Assembly: GCA_963971575.1 (NCBI GenBank)
Contig: OZ020622.1
Location: 29,046,301-29,110,300 of the forward strand
Length of the DNA: 64,000 bases
Direction: 5' to 3'
DNA from: Liopterus haemorrhoidalis
Lineage: Eukaryota; Arthropoda; Insecta; Coleoptera; Dytiscidae
A program made the translations under genes and the position numbers. Under the pieces are notes generated by a model. The model was not told the origin of the DNA. It did not search any database and saw only the letters and a program-made list of their open reading frames with translations. Numbering within the stretch: the first letter of the stretch is position 1; every line of letters begins with the position of its first letter. Positions 28,524 through 40,190 of this stretch are shown here, piece by piece.

Positions 28524-28900
28524 TCTGGGTACAAAAATCAAATTTTTGCAGACGTAAATAAACCTTATCAATACCTCGAAAAACATATTGCGTCAGCAAA
28601 AATTGTCATGACCCGGTTTTGACCTCGAACAGAAAAACATATTGCGTCAGCAAAGATTGCGATGACCCGGTTTTGACCCCGAACAAGTTTGAACTCGTTC
28701 GCTGCACGCGTCGGACGCCGCGACCGATAAGGACCCTGTTTTTTGACCTCGAGTCTCGCGGTGATCGGACGAGCGAGGCCGAGGGGTGGCGGGGGGAGGG
28801 GGGACGCACAGCGATGGTCGCGTACGTTTGCGAAATGTGAATTTGTGCAAATTTCAGGGTTTCGTGGGTAATGAGCCCGTATGCCCACTGTTATACTACT
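28524..28900 (-). repeat. Right terminal inverted repeat of Polinton B (377 bp)
   Basis: Inverse copy of 7103-7503, lacking the 24-bp segment and differing at a handful of positions. It holds the same pair of 54-bp units. The terminus reads ...GTTATACTACT outward. Confidence 0.95.
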
Positions 28901-28906
28901 ATCTTC
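28901..28906. repeat. Target site duplication of Polinton B, right copy (ATCTTC)
   Basis: Second copy of the 6-bp duplication. Removal of the element and one copy restores an open frame in the host repeat. Confidence 0.95.
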
Positions 28907-29339
28907 CTTAGAAAATATATAAATCGCTGCAATCGTTGGCTTTCAAAATAATATTAAATATTCTTCAGGTCATGTAGATATATCTAATGATATGTTGAGA
29001 ATTATTCCAAATGTTACGGATATGAATGGGCTTATATGTGTCAAATGGGTAAATTTTAATGGGACCTTATATAAAATAGATTACCACGTTTTTTTAATAA
29101 TTGATCAGTATGGTTTGCCAGTGTACGGCAAAATAGCTTTCATATTAATTCGAGGCAAACTTATTATTTTTATTTGTGTAACTTTAAAAACAATATCGTT
29201 TAATTCGCATATATTTGGTTATGAGGTGTTAGAAACTAATGAATATGAACATATAAAACAGTCAGATTTATTAAATTTTATGCCAGTTTTGTTAGTACAT
29301 TATAAAGCAAAAACTTACATATGTTCACGTTCATACTAA
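28907..29339 (+). pseudogene. 3' part of the repeat-family protein interrupted by Polinton B
   Basis: Reading continues from the left flank (SSLENIYK) and, after breaks, a 115-residue frame (28992-29339) ends in IDQYGLPVYGKI...FNSHIFGYEVLET, which I recognise as the C-terminal end seen in the same DDFE.GNPLGSH protein family. The large middle of the protein is absent, so the host copy was already deleted before the Polinton arrived. Confidence 0.55.
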
Positions 29340-29484
29340 GCGTATAAATGCGTCGCGACATACAGGAATCCCCCGTCGGTGATAGGGCACCGCACTGGAC
29401 TCACGTACCAGAGATGTTGGGTTGTGACGTAAGTCTGTTTGTTTTTTTTAAACATTTTATTGAGTAAAATATATATACATACTA

Positions 29485-29785
29485 AAAAAAAAGATTTTAT
29501 TATCAAATGTACCGTCCATTATTTTCTATCACTCTGATCCATAGTTCAGGCAATTTCATAATGCCTAAGAAGGTTCTATCTTTACTCTCGAAAAATCTGT
29601 CGAGGTGAATTTTGATATCATCCAAAGATGTGAATTTTTTTCCGTTAAGGGAATTTTGTAGAGAGCGGGACAAATGGCAGCCGGACGGTGCGATGTCTGG
29701 ACTATATGCTCCTCATTATGAACTTGCCTGAGCGTTGGATCAGAGTGATAGAAAATAATGGACAGTACATTTGTTAATAAAAGCT
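29485..29785. mobile_element. Mariner-derived palindromic remnant
   Basis: The minus strand reads ...KLPELWIRVIENNG (29580-29510) and the plus strand reads NLPERWIRVIENNG (29723-29764), so the same transposase C-terminal end occurs twice facing away. Irritans-type mariner proteins end this way. It looks like a rearranged or end-joined deletion product. Confidence 0.65.
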
Positions 29786-30189
29786 TGTTTTTAATGTATA
29801 TTTTATTGTATAAATGTTAAAAGAATATGAACGTACCTACGTAAAAACCCACTATATCTCAACCTGAGCTTGACCACGCTTGTACAATCTCCACACGGTA
29901 CCGAGCGGGGGAATATTGTCTAAATTTTTGGGAAGAGTTTCACATTTCAACGGGATTCGCCCGTCCATCAGGGTGGAAAAATTTTCTTTTTTTATATTTT
30001 GACCTGGTCAGTCTTAGTGGATTTAAGTGGGATTTCAAATATAGTTTTGCCTCGTACGCGACGGGGTCTAGATACGGATGGGGATAAAATCCCTTATATG
30101 TAGTGATAAGGGCCTTCAGCCACATTACCCTTCTTGTCGACGCTAGTCAAAGGGTTAATCTGTATTTCTTCCGGATATTTATGACTGTA

Positions 30190-30356
30190 CCCCGAGCGGT
30201 CAGTCAAAACCATATACAGTATAGAATAATGGTGATTTAATAAATGGAAGTTTGACCTGATGTCGGCCATTTCTGCTTCTCACACTTTTAATTAAATTTC
30301 CCTGTTCGCCGTTTCACCTTATAAACATAACCACATATCTATAATATGTGGCCTAT
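30190..30356 (+). repeat. Direct repeat flanking the mariner element, copy 1
   Basis: About 165 bp including GGTCAGTCAAAACCATATAC and TCGGCCATTTCTGCTTCTCA, recurring at ~31849-32012 on the other side of the mariner. 29786-30189 between this and the mariner palindrome has no gene I can support. Confidence 0.85.
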
Positions 30357-30457
30357 TAAAAAGTATTAATTTATCTGTCTAGATTTGGTCGATGTGCAAG
30401 CAAAACTTACCTATGTGAAATTAATATGTTTTACTTGCACACCGTCCGTATGTAATA

Positions 30458-31767
30458 CAAGGTGTCTCAAAAGAAATTTTATATTTAGTGGATCGATTAA
30501 AAAAAAAGTAAGCCGTATATAGAAAAAATGTTTATTAATTATTAAAATACACTTTTTGGGGATTTATTTCTTAAAAATAATATCGTCTAACTGTAGACCC
30601 TCGCGTTCTCGGCACTCATTTAATCGAACAGAAAAATTACTTATGACGTCTCGGCAGGTGGATTCAGGGATGGCTGCCATTTCGTGACGGATATTTTCTT
30701 TCAAATGCGCCAGTGAAGTCGGTTTATTGGCGTAAACTTTAGATTTAAGATAACCCCATAGGAAAAAGTCCATAGGGGTTAAATCTGGACTGCGTGGAGG
30801 CCAATTTATGTCACCTCTCCGGGAGATCAATTTGCCTGAGAAAATTTCACGAACACGTGGCAGAGACATATTGGACGTGTGTGAAGTTGCTCCGTCCTGT
30901 TGGAACCATGTTCTTTGGTTATAGCCAGGAAAGTTTTGCAGTTCAGGTACCAAGAAGTTGTCTAACATCTCCACATAACGCTCTGAATTCACTGTAACTG
31001 CACGCCCCCTTTCGTCTTCAAAAAAGTAAGGGCCGATAATTCCTCGCGCCGACATCGCAGCCCATACGGTCACTTTAGGCGAATGTAGGGGTTTCTGATG
31101 TTTGCGTTTCGGATTCGTTGCACTCCAGTAGCGGCAGTTCTGCTTATTTACGTGGCCATTAAGATGAAAATGGGCTTCATCAGAAAACAAAATGTTGGTA
31201 AACGTTGAAAATCGCTCAATCACCTGATTTACGAAATTAAGCCTCTGACTGGCATCTTGGGGCTTTAATTCTTGCACCAATTGAAGTTTGTAGGGGTGCA
31301 GCTTTAGGTCTTTGTGTATAATGCGATGTAATGATGATCTATGCACATTTAAAGCACTTGCGCGCTTCCGAATTGAAAGGTTCGGGTCGTCACGAACAGA
31401 CTGATTAACATTCTCCACGTTTTCTACCGTTCTTGATGACCTAGGTCGCCCGGATTTTGATTTATCTAGCGTTGTACCAGTCTCTTCAAACTTTTTAACC
31501 CAATGTCGAATGAGAGGAATGCTTGGCGCATCATTTAAGTGGCGAAAACCTCGAATACTGCAGAATTTTCTACGCGCTACAGTCGCCGAATCACCGTTTT
31601 TGTAAAACTCTCGCACGCATAACGCGCGGTCTGCTCCCGAGAAACGCTCCATAGCTACTGAATTCCCAAGAGCCAGGCTACCGATTGACATAACCCCCGC
31701 GCCCCTCGGATACGTTGCGTTCACGCAGTAAGCTAAATAATTATAAAATTTCTTTTGAGACACCATG
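30458..31767 (-). mobile_element. Complete mariner-like element (1310 bp) at TA
   Basis: Terminal inverted repeats start CA(A/T)GGTGTCTCAAAAG on both sides and run at least 24 bp. TA flanks each end (30456-30457 and 31768-31769). It contains one intact transposase gene, so it is recent. Confidence 0.92.
30564..31691 (-). CDS. Mariner-family transposase, intact
   Basis: The ATG at 31691 gives 375 residues; an earlier in-phase ATG lies inside the terminal repeat at 31766, so it is less likely unless transcripts start outside. Two helix-turn-helix parts come first (ALCVREFYKNGDSATVARRKF, then RKRASALNVHRSSLHRIIHKDL). The catalytic core follows, with Asp in LFSDEAHF, QQDG and RSPDLTPMDFFLWG. The last two aspartates have 36 residues between them, an unusual spacing next to DD34D mariners and DD34E Tc1. 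It performs cut-and-paste at TA. No stops. Confidence 0.9.
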   Translation of the reverse strand: MSIGSLALGNSVAMERFSGADRALCVREFYKNGDSATVARRKFCSIRGFRHLNDAPSIPLIRHWVKKFEETGTTLDKSKSGRPRSSRTVENVENVNQSVRDDPNLSIRKRASALNVHRSSLHRIIHKDLKLHPYKLQLVQELKPQDASQRLNFVNQVIERFSTFTNILFSDEAHFHLNGHVNKQNCRYWSATNPKRKHQKPLHSPKVTVWAAMSARGIIGPYFFEDERGRAVTVNSERYVEMLDNFLVPELQNFPGYNQRTWFQQDGATSHTSNMSLPRVREIFSGKLISRRGDINWPPRSPDLTPMDFFLWGYLKSKVYANKPTSLAHLKENIRHEMAAIPESTCRDVISNFSVRLNECREREGLQLDDIIFKK

Positions 31768-31769
31768 TA

Positions 31770-32814
31770 TTACAATAAATTAAATTTTTTAAAAAAATGT
31801 AAATGAAAAATGTTAAGATAATATATTAGGCTTATAGCTGGACCACAATCGGTCAGTCAAAACAATATACAGTAGAATAAGGGCGATTTAATAAATACAA
31901 GTTTGTCCAGATATCGGCCATTTCTGCTTCTCACACTTTTAATTAAATTTCCCTGTTCGCCGTTTCACCTTATAAACATAACCGCCTATCTATTAATAAT
32001 AATATGGGGCCTTTTATTAAGTACATGCAACCAGAAGATGCAGTGTTATCATAACAATTAGCATAATTAAAATGTATAGTTTTTTCTAGAAATCCGCAGT
32101 GTCGTATTATGGATTTACCGAATTTGTAACGAATACGTATGTAAAATATATACATTTTTTTCCTGAGTACAGTCCAGGATATCAAAGCTATATATCCTGC
32201 ACAACTGGAAAAGCAAAATTATTTGAAATCTTTTGTTTTCGTGGGCTGTGCCTTCTCGTTGGACATACCATATATACCATATTTAATGTTCAATTTCACC
32301 AACGTCGAATAAATTTATTCAATGAATAAAGTTCCCGGTAAAACATTATTCTTTTAATAGCAATGTTAATTACTACATAAAAAATTTAAAACCAATGCGA
32401 TACTGTCAATTTTATTCGTCGGACAAATTTATTAAACGATGGTGAAACTGGCTATTAGTGTATTTATTTATCTGTATCAATTTAGTCGAAATGCAAGTAA
32501 AACTTATGCGAAATGAATATGTAACACATCACCGTTCTCAAGTATTAGTATTAAGATCAAAATTAAATTTAAATAAAAGATGTAAAAGAAAATTGTAATT
32601 ATATCTCAATCCAATCACCAAGCAGTTTATCAGGTTTATTTTGTTTACCGAGATGTTAAAACGAAATTATACTCTTGTTTAAAAGGAGAAATTTTTCATT
32701 ATAATCAAAGTTGATCGTTTTTACCATCCGGTTTAGTAGCGGCTGGTAAACTGTTTGGTTGTTGCGGATTGGACAATGTAAGGAATAAAAAAACAATTAA
32801 TTAACCATACCAGT
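31770..32814. other. No gene supported (AT-rich intergenic)
   Basis: Apart from the repeat at 31849-32012 and short frames without recognisable content, I see nothing here. Base composition is low complexity in parts. Confidence 0.6.
31849..32012 (+). repeat. Direct repeat flanking the mariner element, copy 2
   Basis: Second copy of 30190-30356 with roughly a tenth of positions changed. The two bracket a mariner insertion, so they are probably ends of an older element or a local duplication. Confidence 0.85.
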
Positions 32815-33015
32815 ATGGTAGTTTTATTTAGCACCCTTTATTTTGCAGGTTTAAATAAACTGTATTGCTAATTATACAATACTGTATGGTAAATATTACA
32901 ATACACAGTTTGTTAATGTTACAAACTAGTTTGGTTATTTCAACAAACTTGTTTTGTAATTTTAAATGAACTGTAATGTTAATTTTACAATACTGTTGTA
33001 ACAGTATAAAAACGC
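32815..33015. repeat. AT-rich ~60-bp repeat array, block 1
   Basis: Repeated phrases such as TTACAATACTGTATGGTAAA, ATGTTACAAACTAGTTTGG and AACAAACTTGTTTTGTAATT recur here and at 35285-35640. Many units are close to palindromic (TTGTAA...TTACAA). 33016-34150 between contains no gene I can support beyond the start of the Mutator-like fragment. Confidence 0.75.
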
Positions 33016-34154
33016 TGTTAATTTTATATTTAGTAAAATCTATTTTGTTAACTTAAGAAGATTGTTATCTTAACATGATGGTCAGCCTTTCATTGTTACG
33101 GTCACAAGTACAATCTTGAGTTACCTACCCTTAGACCATTAGAACTATTCAGTAAATTGTACAAAAGAGCATACATAAATCAGGGAAAAGAATGACTTTA
33201 ATGTAAAGTAATTCTTTTCTAGCATCGGCTTCTAAAGCTAAACTATTAGAAGCAGATGTACAGGTATTCTATTGTCTGAGGGCTGCTTATATAAGCCTAC
33301 AAAATTAGCACGAGGGGCATTCTGTTATTTACCGTCAGTTAGTTATGTAGAGTCATTCGATAATAATCAAAATGAAGAGAAATATAGAATTTAAATTAGA
33401 TAAAAATGTCAAGTGAAGATTTTAAGAATTGTACATGTAAGTAGGCTAAGTTTAGGTAAGATTATTTTATGTTATAATATGTAGTTTTCTTTTGTTAGTT
33501 TTAAGTTGTTTTTATTAATAAATATATTAAAGCCATAAGATTGTTTAATATTGAGATTGCCAATAATACCACTAGAGATTTTGATTAAAAGCTTTTCCTA
33601 ATTTTTGCTACTAATAAATTAGGTGGTGGCAGCTGAACAGTTAAGTAAATACCTTGCATAGTTTAATTGTTTACTTATTATTTTCCTCCCGTAATTACCA
33701 CTTTTACAACTAGTACAGTTGGGGTTGTTGTTCTTAATTATTTATATAAATTATCTTTTACTCGTAGTTTGCCACCTTTTACCATTGGGGGCAATCGGTG
33801 GGATTGTTCATTATTGATCTAAATCATTGTCTTTAACCCCGTAAAGGTTTGCACGTTCACAACTGGTGTCACCGATGGGATTGTTTTAAGGGACTATTAC
33901 CGGTTATAATTTTCAAAATATCGTTTTTTTTTTACATTTTTTGATTCCTTATACCTTCAGAAATCATATCCTAAATTTTTATAACGAAATTCAAAAAAAT
34001 AAGAAATTGGTGGCAATTTTAGCGCATGCACTTTTTCGGTGCGCGACAGCTGGTTTGACGAGTTTCGGCAGGTGTGCTTCTCAACACCGTTATTCTGTTC
34101 AAATACATATATATATATATAATTAAACATATAATAAAACATTAAAATATATAT

Positions 34155-34479
34155 ATATAAAACACTTTGGGCTATCGTTCCCAAACATACGTTTGTGGGA
34201 AGAGAAGTTACTGAGTTGGCTGCTAATATTTCATTAGCAATATTTAATGAAGGTAGAACGTCCCTCTTGAAAATATTGGAGGTAATGGGATGCATAATTG
34301 GACACTCTGCGTATGATTATGTTTAAAAAAAAGATGAGGAACGCATTGAGATGGCCAATAAAGCGAGTACCGCGGCGTCGAAGGAAGCTCGCTTGGCAAA
34401 GCAAACTGCTCAGCAAGAGGAACAGCAACAAATGATTGATTCGGCAGTACTTTTATATGGACCAGGGATTGCTGATTAA
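34155..34479 (+). pseudogene. C-terminal fragment of a Mutator-like transposase
   Basis: Plus-strand frame with IVPKHTFVGREVTELAANIS and FNEGRTSLLKILEVMG, then a stop at ~34324, then NKASTAASKEARLAKQTAQ in a nearby phase ending at 34479. This matches the tail I associate with arthropod Mutator-like transposase proteins (APK...G...E.A...FN.G). The catalytic core is missing. (TA)n runs at 34108-34160 precede it. 34480-35284 contains long A- and T-runs and no gene. Confidence 0.5.
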
Positions 34480-35284
34480 CCAATTGTAAGTGCTGAAACT
34501 TAATTTTTTTAAAAATATTACAATACAAATATTAAAAAAAACTTTAAAAGTGATTTTCTCGAAATGGTGTTTTTTCAATCGGCCCAGACTTATTCTCCAT
34601 AACTACACAACGGATATTTTTAAAATTTAGTGAATTTGGTTCATTTTGATGTCCTCTACCGTAATTTACCAGAAAATTGCAAAAAAATTTGAAAAAAAAG
34701 AAAATTGATAAGGTTAAAAGGGGAAAAAACATGATTTTTAGAAAAAAATTTTCACCTATCCGCCATTTTGTTTTAACACCCTTTTTTTTATAATAGGTGG
34801 TAAATTACGATGTAAGACACCTTCATCTTTAAAATTATTTTTGAATTTTTTGTTTCAGACTTGTCAATTTCGAGATTAACCCCGGGCCATGGAGCATCAT
34901 AATTTTTTGTTACTGAACTTTGGCGCCATCTATATAATTATCTATGTATTGAAAAAAAAAAAAAAAAAATTTATAATCTTGAATATAATATTAATAAAAT
35001 AAAAAAAGTTGCACAACGTTCTATAATAAAGGAAACGAGAAAAAAAATATTTAATTATAGGTCATTTTTTGCCTTTCTAACCGGTAATAGTCCCTTAATC
35101 AGTTATTTACAATATTTTTAAAGAGTAATTTTGCACTGTTACATTTGGTGGCACCGGGTGGGATAGTTGTTTTTACTCAATCTTTCCCCCCGTAATACAA
35201 TTTGCGCGTGTTACATTTTGGTTGTCAGCGGTAGGGATAGTTGTTTTTACTCTATCTATCCCTATCTCCCCCCCGTAGTAAAAT

Positions 35285-35640
35285 TGCGTGTTCTACACTG
35301 TATATTACAATATAGTAAACAGTACAATACATGGTTTGCTAATGTTACAAAATAGTTCTGTTAATTTTACAAACTAGTTTGGTTAATTCAACAAACTTGT
35401 TTTGTAATTTTAAATGAACTCTAATGTTAATTTTACAATACTGTATATTACAATACGGTAAACAGTACAATACATGGTTTGCTAATGTTACAAAATAGTT
35501 TTGTTAATTTAGCAAACTTGTTTTGAATTTTAAATAAACTGTATTGTTACTTTACAATACTGTATGGTAAACATTACAATACATGATTTGTTAATGTTAC
35601 AAACTAGTTTTGTTAAATTAGCAAACCAATACTACAAAAC
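35285..35640. repeat. AT-rich ~60-bp repeat array, block 2
   Basis: Same units as 32815-33015 with more copies. The two blocks enclose the Mutator-like fragment and may be subterminal repeats of one degraded DNA transposon. 35641-36400 holds no gene I can support. Confidence 0.75.
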
Positions 35641-36408
35641 TTTTATTGTACCAGGCAACAAATTAATTTTGCTGTCACTTTTTTACAAAATTTTCTTGTT
35701 ACACTTGCTCCCTTTTTTGCTATTCCAACATAAACTTTTTCTCCGTGAAAAGATATTATTATTTTCATTTATTATTGATTTAAATAATACAAAAAATATA
35801 AGTTTAGTCGGATTGCTGATAGGTGACTGTTACATGTATGTATCAAGAAGTGCTTTCATATAATAATCTAGTTACCATTCTTCAGGGATTTTAAAAATGT
35901 TTTTTGTTATTTGTCATTACTGTCAGTGTCTGGTAATAAATATTCATTAAAATATGGCTTGCGGCCAATTATTAAATTCACAAACTTTAATTTTAAATCT
36001 GCTAGAATAAATAACAAATTATAATCCAAAATTTACGTATGAGTATAAATTTTTCCTTATTTATAATTATAACCTTAAAATTAATAATTTTGTTTGTTTG
36101 AGTACTGCTGTAAATTTATTTTCGCGCTCTAATTAGTAAAGATATCTACGAATCATGCTCTTTCTTTCTAATGCTTTGTTTTTTATTCAAATAATTTTGA
36201 ACGTTAGTTGTCAACTTGGATCACTATACGTTACTATGGGTATGCAAATAATTATAATGATATAGACAGAGAAAGCATATAGTATTGAATATCGATACTT
36301 GTAGAAACGAACAGTCACTTATCAGCAATCCGACTATATAATCTATGTACAATTGTAACGGAAGGTACAGTAGCACAATTAGATGGAAATTCAAATATTC
36401 AAAATGAC

Positions 36409-39262
36409 ATGTTGACTTGTCAAACTGATGATAGTATTGGCTTTACGAAAAAGGGGAGGCCACAAAAGCGAAAATTAAAGCAAAAAAATGATTCTAATGA
36501 TGAAATGGAAAAAAAGAAAGCTTTGAAAAATAAAGAAAAACATAAGCTAGGACCTCCTTGCAAGGATTCGTGCAAAAAATTATGCTCTAAAAAAATATTA
36601 GCAGCTAGGCGTGAAACGATTAACTTAGAATTTTGGACTCAGGGATTGGACTGCAAGAAGACTGTTTGTACTCCATACTACAAAAAAAAAATGGATGTAA
36701 AAAGAAGAACAAAAAATGTATTAAGTGGCGACTCAAGAAGAAACAAAACCTTAAATTATTACCTGAGAGATGAGAAATGGTACACTTTCCAAGTTTGTAA
36801 AACATTTTATTTGTCAACATTAGGATTTAGCAGTCATAATGATACAATTATAAAGTTAGTAAGTAATGCTACGGCTGTAACGGTAGAAAAAGACAAGAGA
36901 GGATTCCACCCAAAACATAAAAAATAGATCGCCAAGTCATACATGATCACATACAAAAATACCATCTCTGCGTATCTCATTACCGGCGTGAGCACGCCCC
37001 AAATAAACTATACTTACCTTCTGATATATCCATAAAAATGATGCACTCTGACTATGTTAAAAATAATCCTAATATTGATTGCTCATATGAACTTTACAGA
37101 AATGTGGTAGTTAAAGAAAAAAATATTTCATTTGCGCATCTCGGCCACGAGGAATGCGAAATTTGTAAAAGTCATAAATTACATGATCCATAATGCGAGA
37201 CTTGCAAAACAGGGAATACCCATATTAAACGCGCACAAATTGCTCGTCAAAAGTACAGGGATGATGTTGAAAAAGCCAAAGATTCGCCGCAACTTTATTT
37301 TTCAGCGGACTTACAAAAAGTTATAATACTTCCCCGACTCGACATGTTCAAAAGTGTCGTCTTTACGCAACGCGTCATTGCATTCAATGAGAGCTTTGTA
37401 CCCCTAGGAAAAAATTCTGAAGAAAAGCCTTTCGCGGTGTTATGGCATGAAGCCACAGCAGGGCGCAAAAAGGAAGAGCTAGTAAGTGCATTTTTCCAGT
37501 TCTCTATTTACCATCGTGACAAAAGACACATTGTTCTTTGGCTGGACAACTGCACTGGCCAAAACAAGAACTGGGCACTATTTTCATTTCTTGTGTATTT
37601 AATAAACTCGAATTATGTCAGCACGGAGTTAATAACTTTAAAATATTTTGAATCCGGACATACTTTTACGTCTGAGGACAATTTCCACCACCAGGTGGAA
37701 ATCGCCTTAAAGAGACTTTATGACTTTCGCGATTTTGAAAATGCTGTCTCCAGTGCAAACTCAGTGTAGGGCCCGCAGTTTCTAAAAAGCGACGCACAGA
37801 GGCAGAGCTCGTAAATAAAAAGGTTTCATAGGCGTACGACGGACCATCTGACTTTATAGGCGTCAGAAACCATTAATATTATAATTGTATGGGTTTATGA
37901 AATTCTAACATCAGGGGATGGTAAGGATATGGTAGTTTCACCCGAAATCGGCTCTAATGACGGGACTTTAAACAGAGTAGGACTGTTAGCCTGGAACACA
38001 TTAAGGTATATATGCACTCATGAAATGTTGTTCGGATAGGAATCAAAACTGTACCCGTAACTAACAACATCTACAATCGTAACCCATACGTCAGGTGAAC
38101 ATGTGTACACTGATCCGGAGAATAATAACATGAGGAAAGACTCACCAAATTGTCAGACATAAACTTAATGCATGAATTAGCAGCCTCCACCTAATAAAGC
38201 CGTGCACTACCACTACTTGCAGCTGAACAGCCAGTGTATGACGCAAAGAAGCTGATAATGTCTTTATTCTCAGTGTCTCGTGTGTGGTACAAAATGTATG
38301 GAGTCCCTTCTCATGGTAAAACAGCCTATAATATACACAACAACAGCCAATAGCATAAATAAAGTACAACTTTAATAACTACCTTATAGCACATGTATAT
38401 TTCACAAGATTAACTCTAACACAAAAAAACCCTGATTTAATATATATACAAACAGTAATTTATGCCCTGAATGAGCAGTTAGTAAATTATAACCCAAATT
38501 AAACATGTGCTTTTATATAGCAAAACATGTGGTTATGTGTAACATAACCTAACTTAAATACCATATATTCAAATACAGTAAATTTTGACAACTTAAATAT
38601 CTAATACTTATCATAAGTCCACAACATAGGAAATTCTCTCTCTCAATTACAGCCTTCAGACAGAAATATTACATTGCAATATACAATAGGCTTGCATAAA
38701 TATATTCTTCATTCTTCAAATTAAATGTTACAAAACAATTGTGTGTGTTCAACTCTTCGACTTGACTTCCGTTCAGTCGCATTCGACGAACTGCATGTCC
38801 TTCAGTTGGGGAAAAACAAAACTCCCTAACCATAACTTATTCAAAATAATTGCGCGGGCGCAACACTCAGGAAAAGTCATAATAAAATCAATGGAATTTT
38901 CTGATTTTTATCACTGGAAAGATCATTCATCAAAAAATATTTTAAATAGACTAAGGCCCAAAGTTTATGTATCAGATATTGTTCAAGTTGTTGCAAAACG
39001 AGGTTTCTACTACTTGGAATATAAAAACAATTTTTCAGAGAGTGACTTCAAGCAATTAAATTTTTTAAAAGTTTCAATTACTAAAAACAAACATCAAATG
39101 ACAGATCCCGAAAAATATTCTGAAAGTAGAATGATGCCTGTTTCAAAAAGAGACAATATTTTCAAAAAGTTATCTTCAATTGTGACTAAAGATAGGTTGA
39201 GGTTTTGGGAAAATATTCCAGTTTCTGACGAGTCCAATGATTTAGTTGCAAGTTTCGAATAG
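36409..39262 (+). pseudogene. Broken DUF7869-like transposon-associated gene
   Basis: Frame 1 (36409-36927) is Lys-rich with KRKLKQKND and a Cys-rich GPPCKDSCKKLCSKK. After a one-base slip in an A-run (36918-36923), coding continues with EHAPNKLYLP, HEECEICKSHK, then an in-frame TAA near 37191. Then comes LYFSADLQKVIILPRL, RVIAFNESF, AVLWHEATAGRK, ILWLDNCTGQNKNW and LKYFESGHTF, the signature of a domain I know as DUF7869, proposed nuclease or transposase-like. A foreign ~950-bp stretch (37800-38740) splits off the C-terminal part (38741-39262). Function of the family is unknown; it is often multicopy in insects. Confidence 0.6.
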
Positions 39263-39263
39263 G

Positions 39264-39827
39264 TTTGTGTATGATGAGTTAACTTTTATTTTAGTTTTAT
39301 TAACTTTAGTTATATTTCAATTTATGTATTATTATTATTCATTATTAGTAGTAGAAAATGCTTAATAAGTTGAAAAGTTCCTATTTTGTGATTTTTTTGT
39401 ATGTTTTCTATTAATATTGAAAATATTATAATACAAATATTCAATAAAATATTTTGAGGTTTATATTAATTTTATTTTATTAATAATAAAAATGGTTTAT
39501 AATATGTTGTAATATACAGAATATGGTTTTTTTTACCCTACATGCCACTTTACATATTATTGATTTGTATTAGCTTAAAATCGTCACTGCTTTGTGTTTC
39601 CGATTCTTTTGCCTACTTTTAGCAACCCTATAAATTACTTTGTAGTAATCTAAAATGCCGTAAGTGCGTTTTATACCCAAAATAATTGATTTACAGCTCT
39701 AATTTTATTACCATCAAATTTATCATACCAAAATCCTTGATAATAAAATATGTAAGAAATATGTTGTACATTAATTAACGCAACAGAAAACTAAACGCGT
39801 TTATGACGTTTTCTCGAAACTGAAATT
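39264..39827. other. No gene supported (AT-rich)
   Basis: AT-rich DNA with TTATTA runs. I see no reading frame or repeat structure worth naming. Confidence 0.6.
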
Positions 39828-39842
39828 TTGCAGATACGGCAC

Positions 39843-40190
39843 TCTTTCTTACGACGGCAGCATAAAACTATGGTAGACAAATTTACGGTTGTCTTACCGA
39901 CTGCTATTGTTTTCCTAAAAAATTTCTCGGACGAATTTTTTCCTATTCGCTGTCTCCTAGACACAGATAGTCAGTCCTCGTATATTACTAAAGATTGCGA
40001 CTCCATGCTTAATTTAGAATGCAACCCATTTAAAACTGACGTTTTTGGGTTAGGCAAAACACAATAGCCTAATATAAATCATTTGACTAACTGTCTCATA
40101 GCCCCTTCTGTAAACGCAGCTCGTCAATTGGCTACGACAGCTTTGGTGGTTGAATTGATTTCGCACAGAATGCCGCAAGTACCTGTGTCT
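39843..40190 (+). pseudogene. BEL/Pao LTR retrotransposon protease fragment
   Basis: VLPTAIV...FFPIRCLLDTDSQSSYIT is the retropepsin region of BEL/Pao elements, with DTD in place of the usual DTG. After the stop at ~40067, LIAPSVNA-like content continues briefly. No LTRs are seen. 40200-40830 contains a GC-rich patch (GATTCCCAACGGGGGCGG, 40229) like a hAT end, and no gene. Confidence 0.6.

Larger units (their letters stand above)
7103..28900. mobile_element. Polinton B: complete Maverick/adintovirus-like element, 21,798 bp
   Basis: Bounded by inverted repeats beginning AGTAGTATAACAGTGGGC and by a 6-bp target duplication. It carries the Polinton core set: integrase, FtsK/A32-type ATPase, adenain-like protease, penton-like and hexon-like capsid proteins, and protein-primed polB. 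It adds a PLA2-containing virion protein, a matrix metalloproteinase, a fiber-like gene and several small genes at both ends. Gene order is minus strand from ~18.6 kb leftward to 9.4 kb and plus strand from 18.69 to 27.46 kb, with small genes at the left end pointing inward. A jockey-type LINE (10171-13634) was inserted later. Without it the element is about 18.3 kb. Confidence 0.96.

Noticed and set aside
29940..30125. 61-codon minus-strand frame (LYLKSHLNPLRL...)
   Set aside because: No recognisable domain, no promoter or neighbour support, and it sits among repeats.
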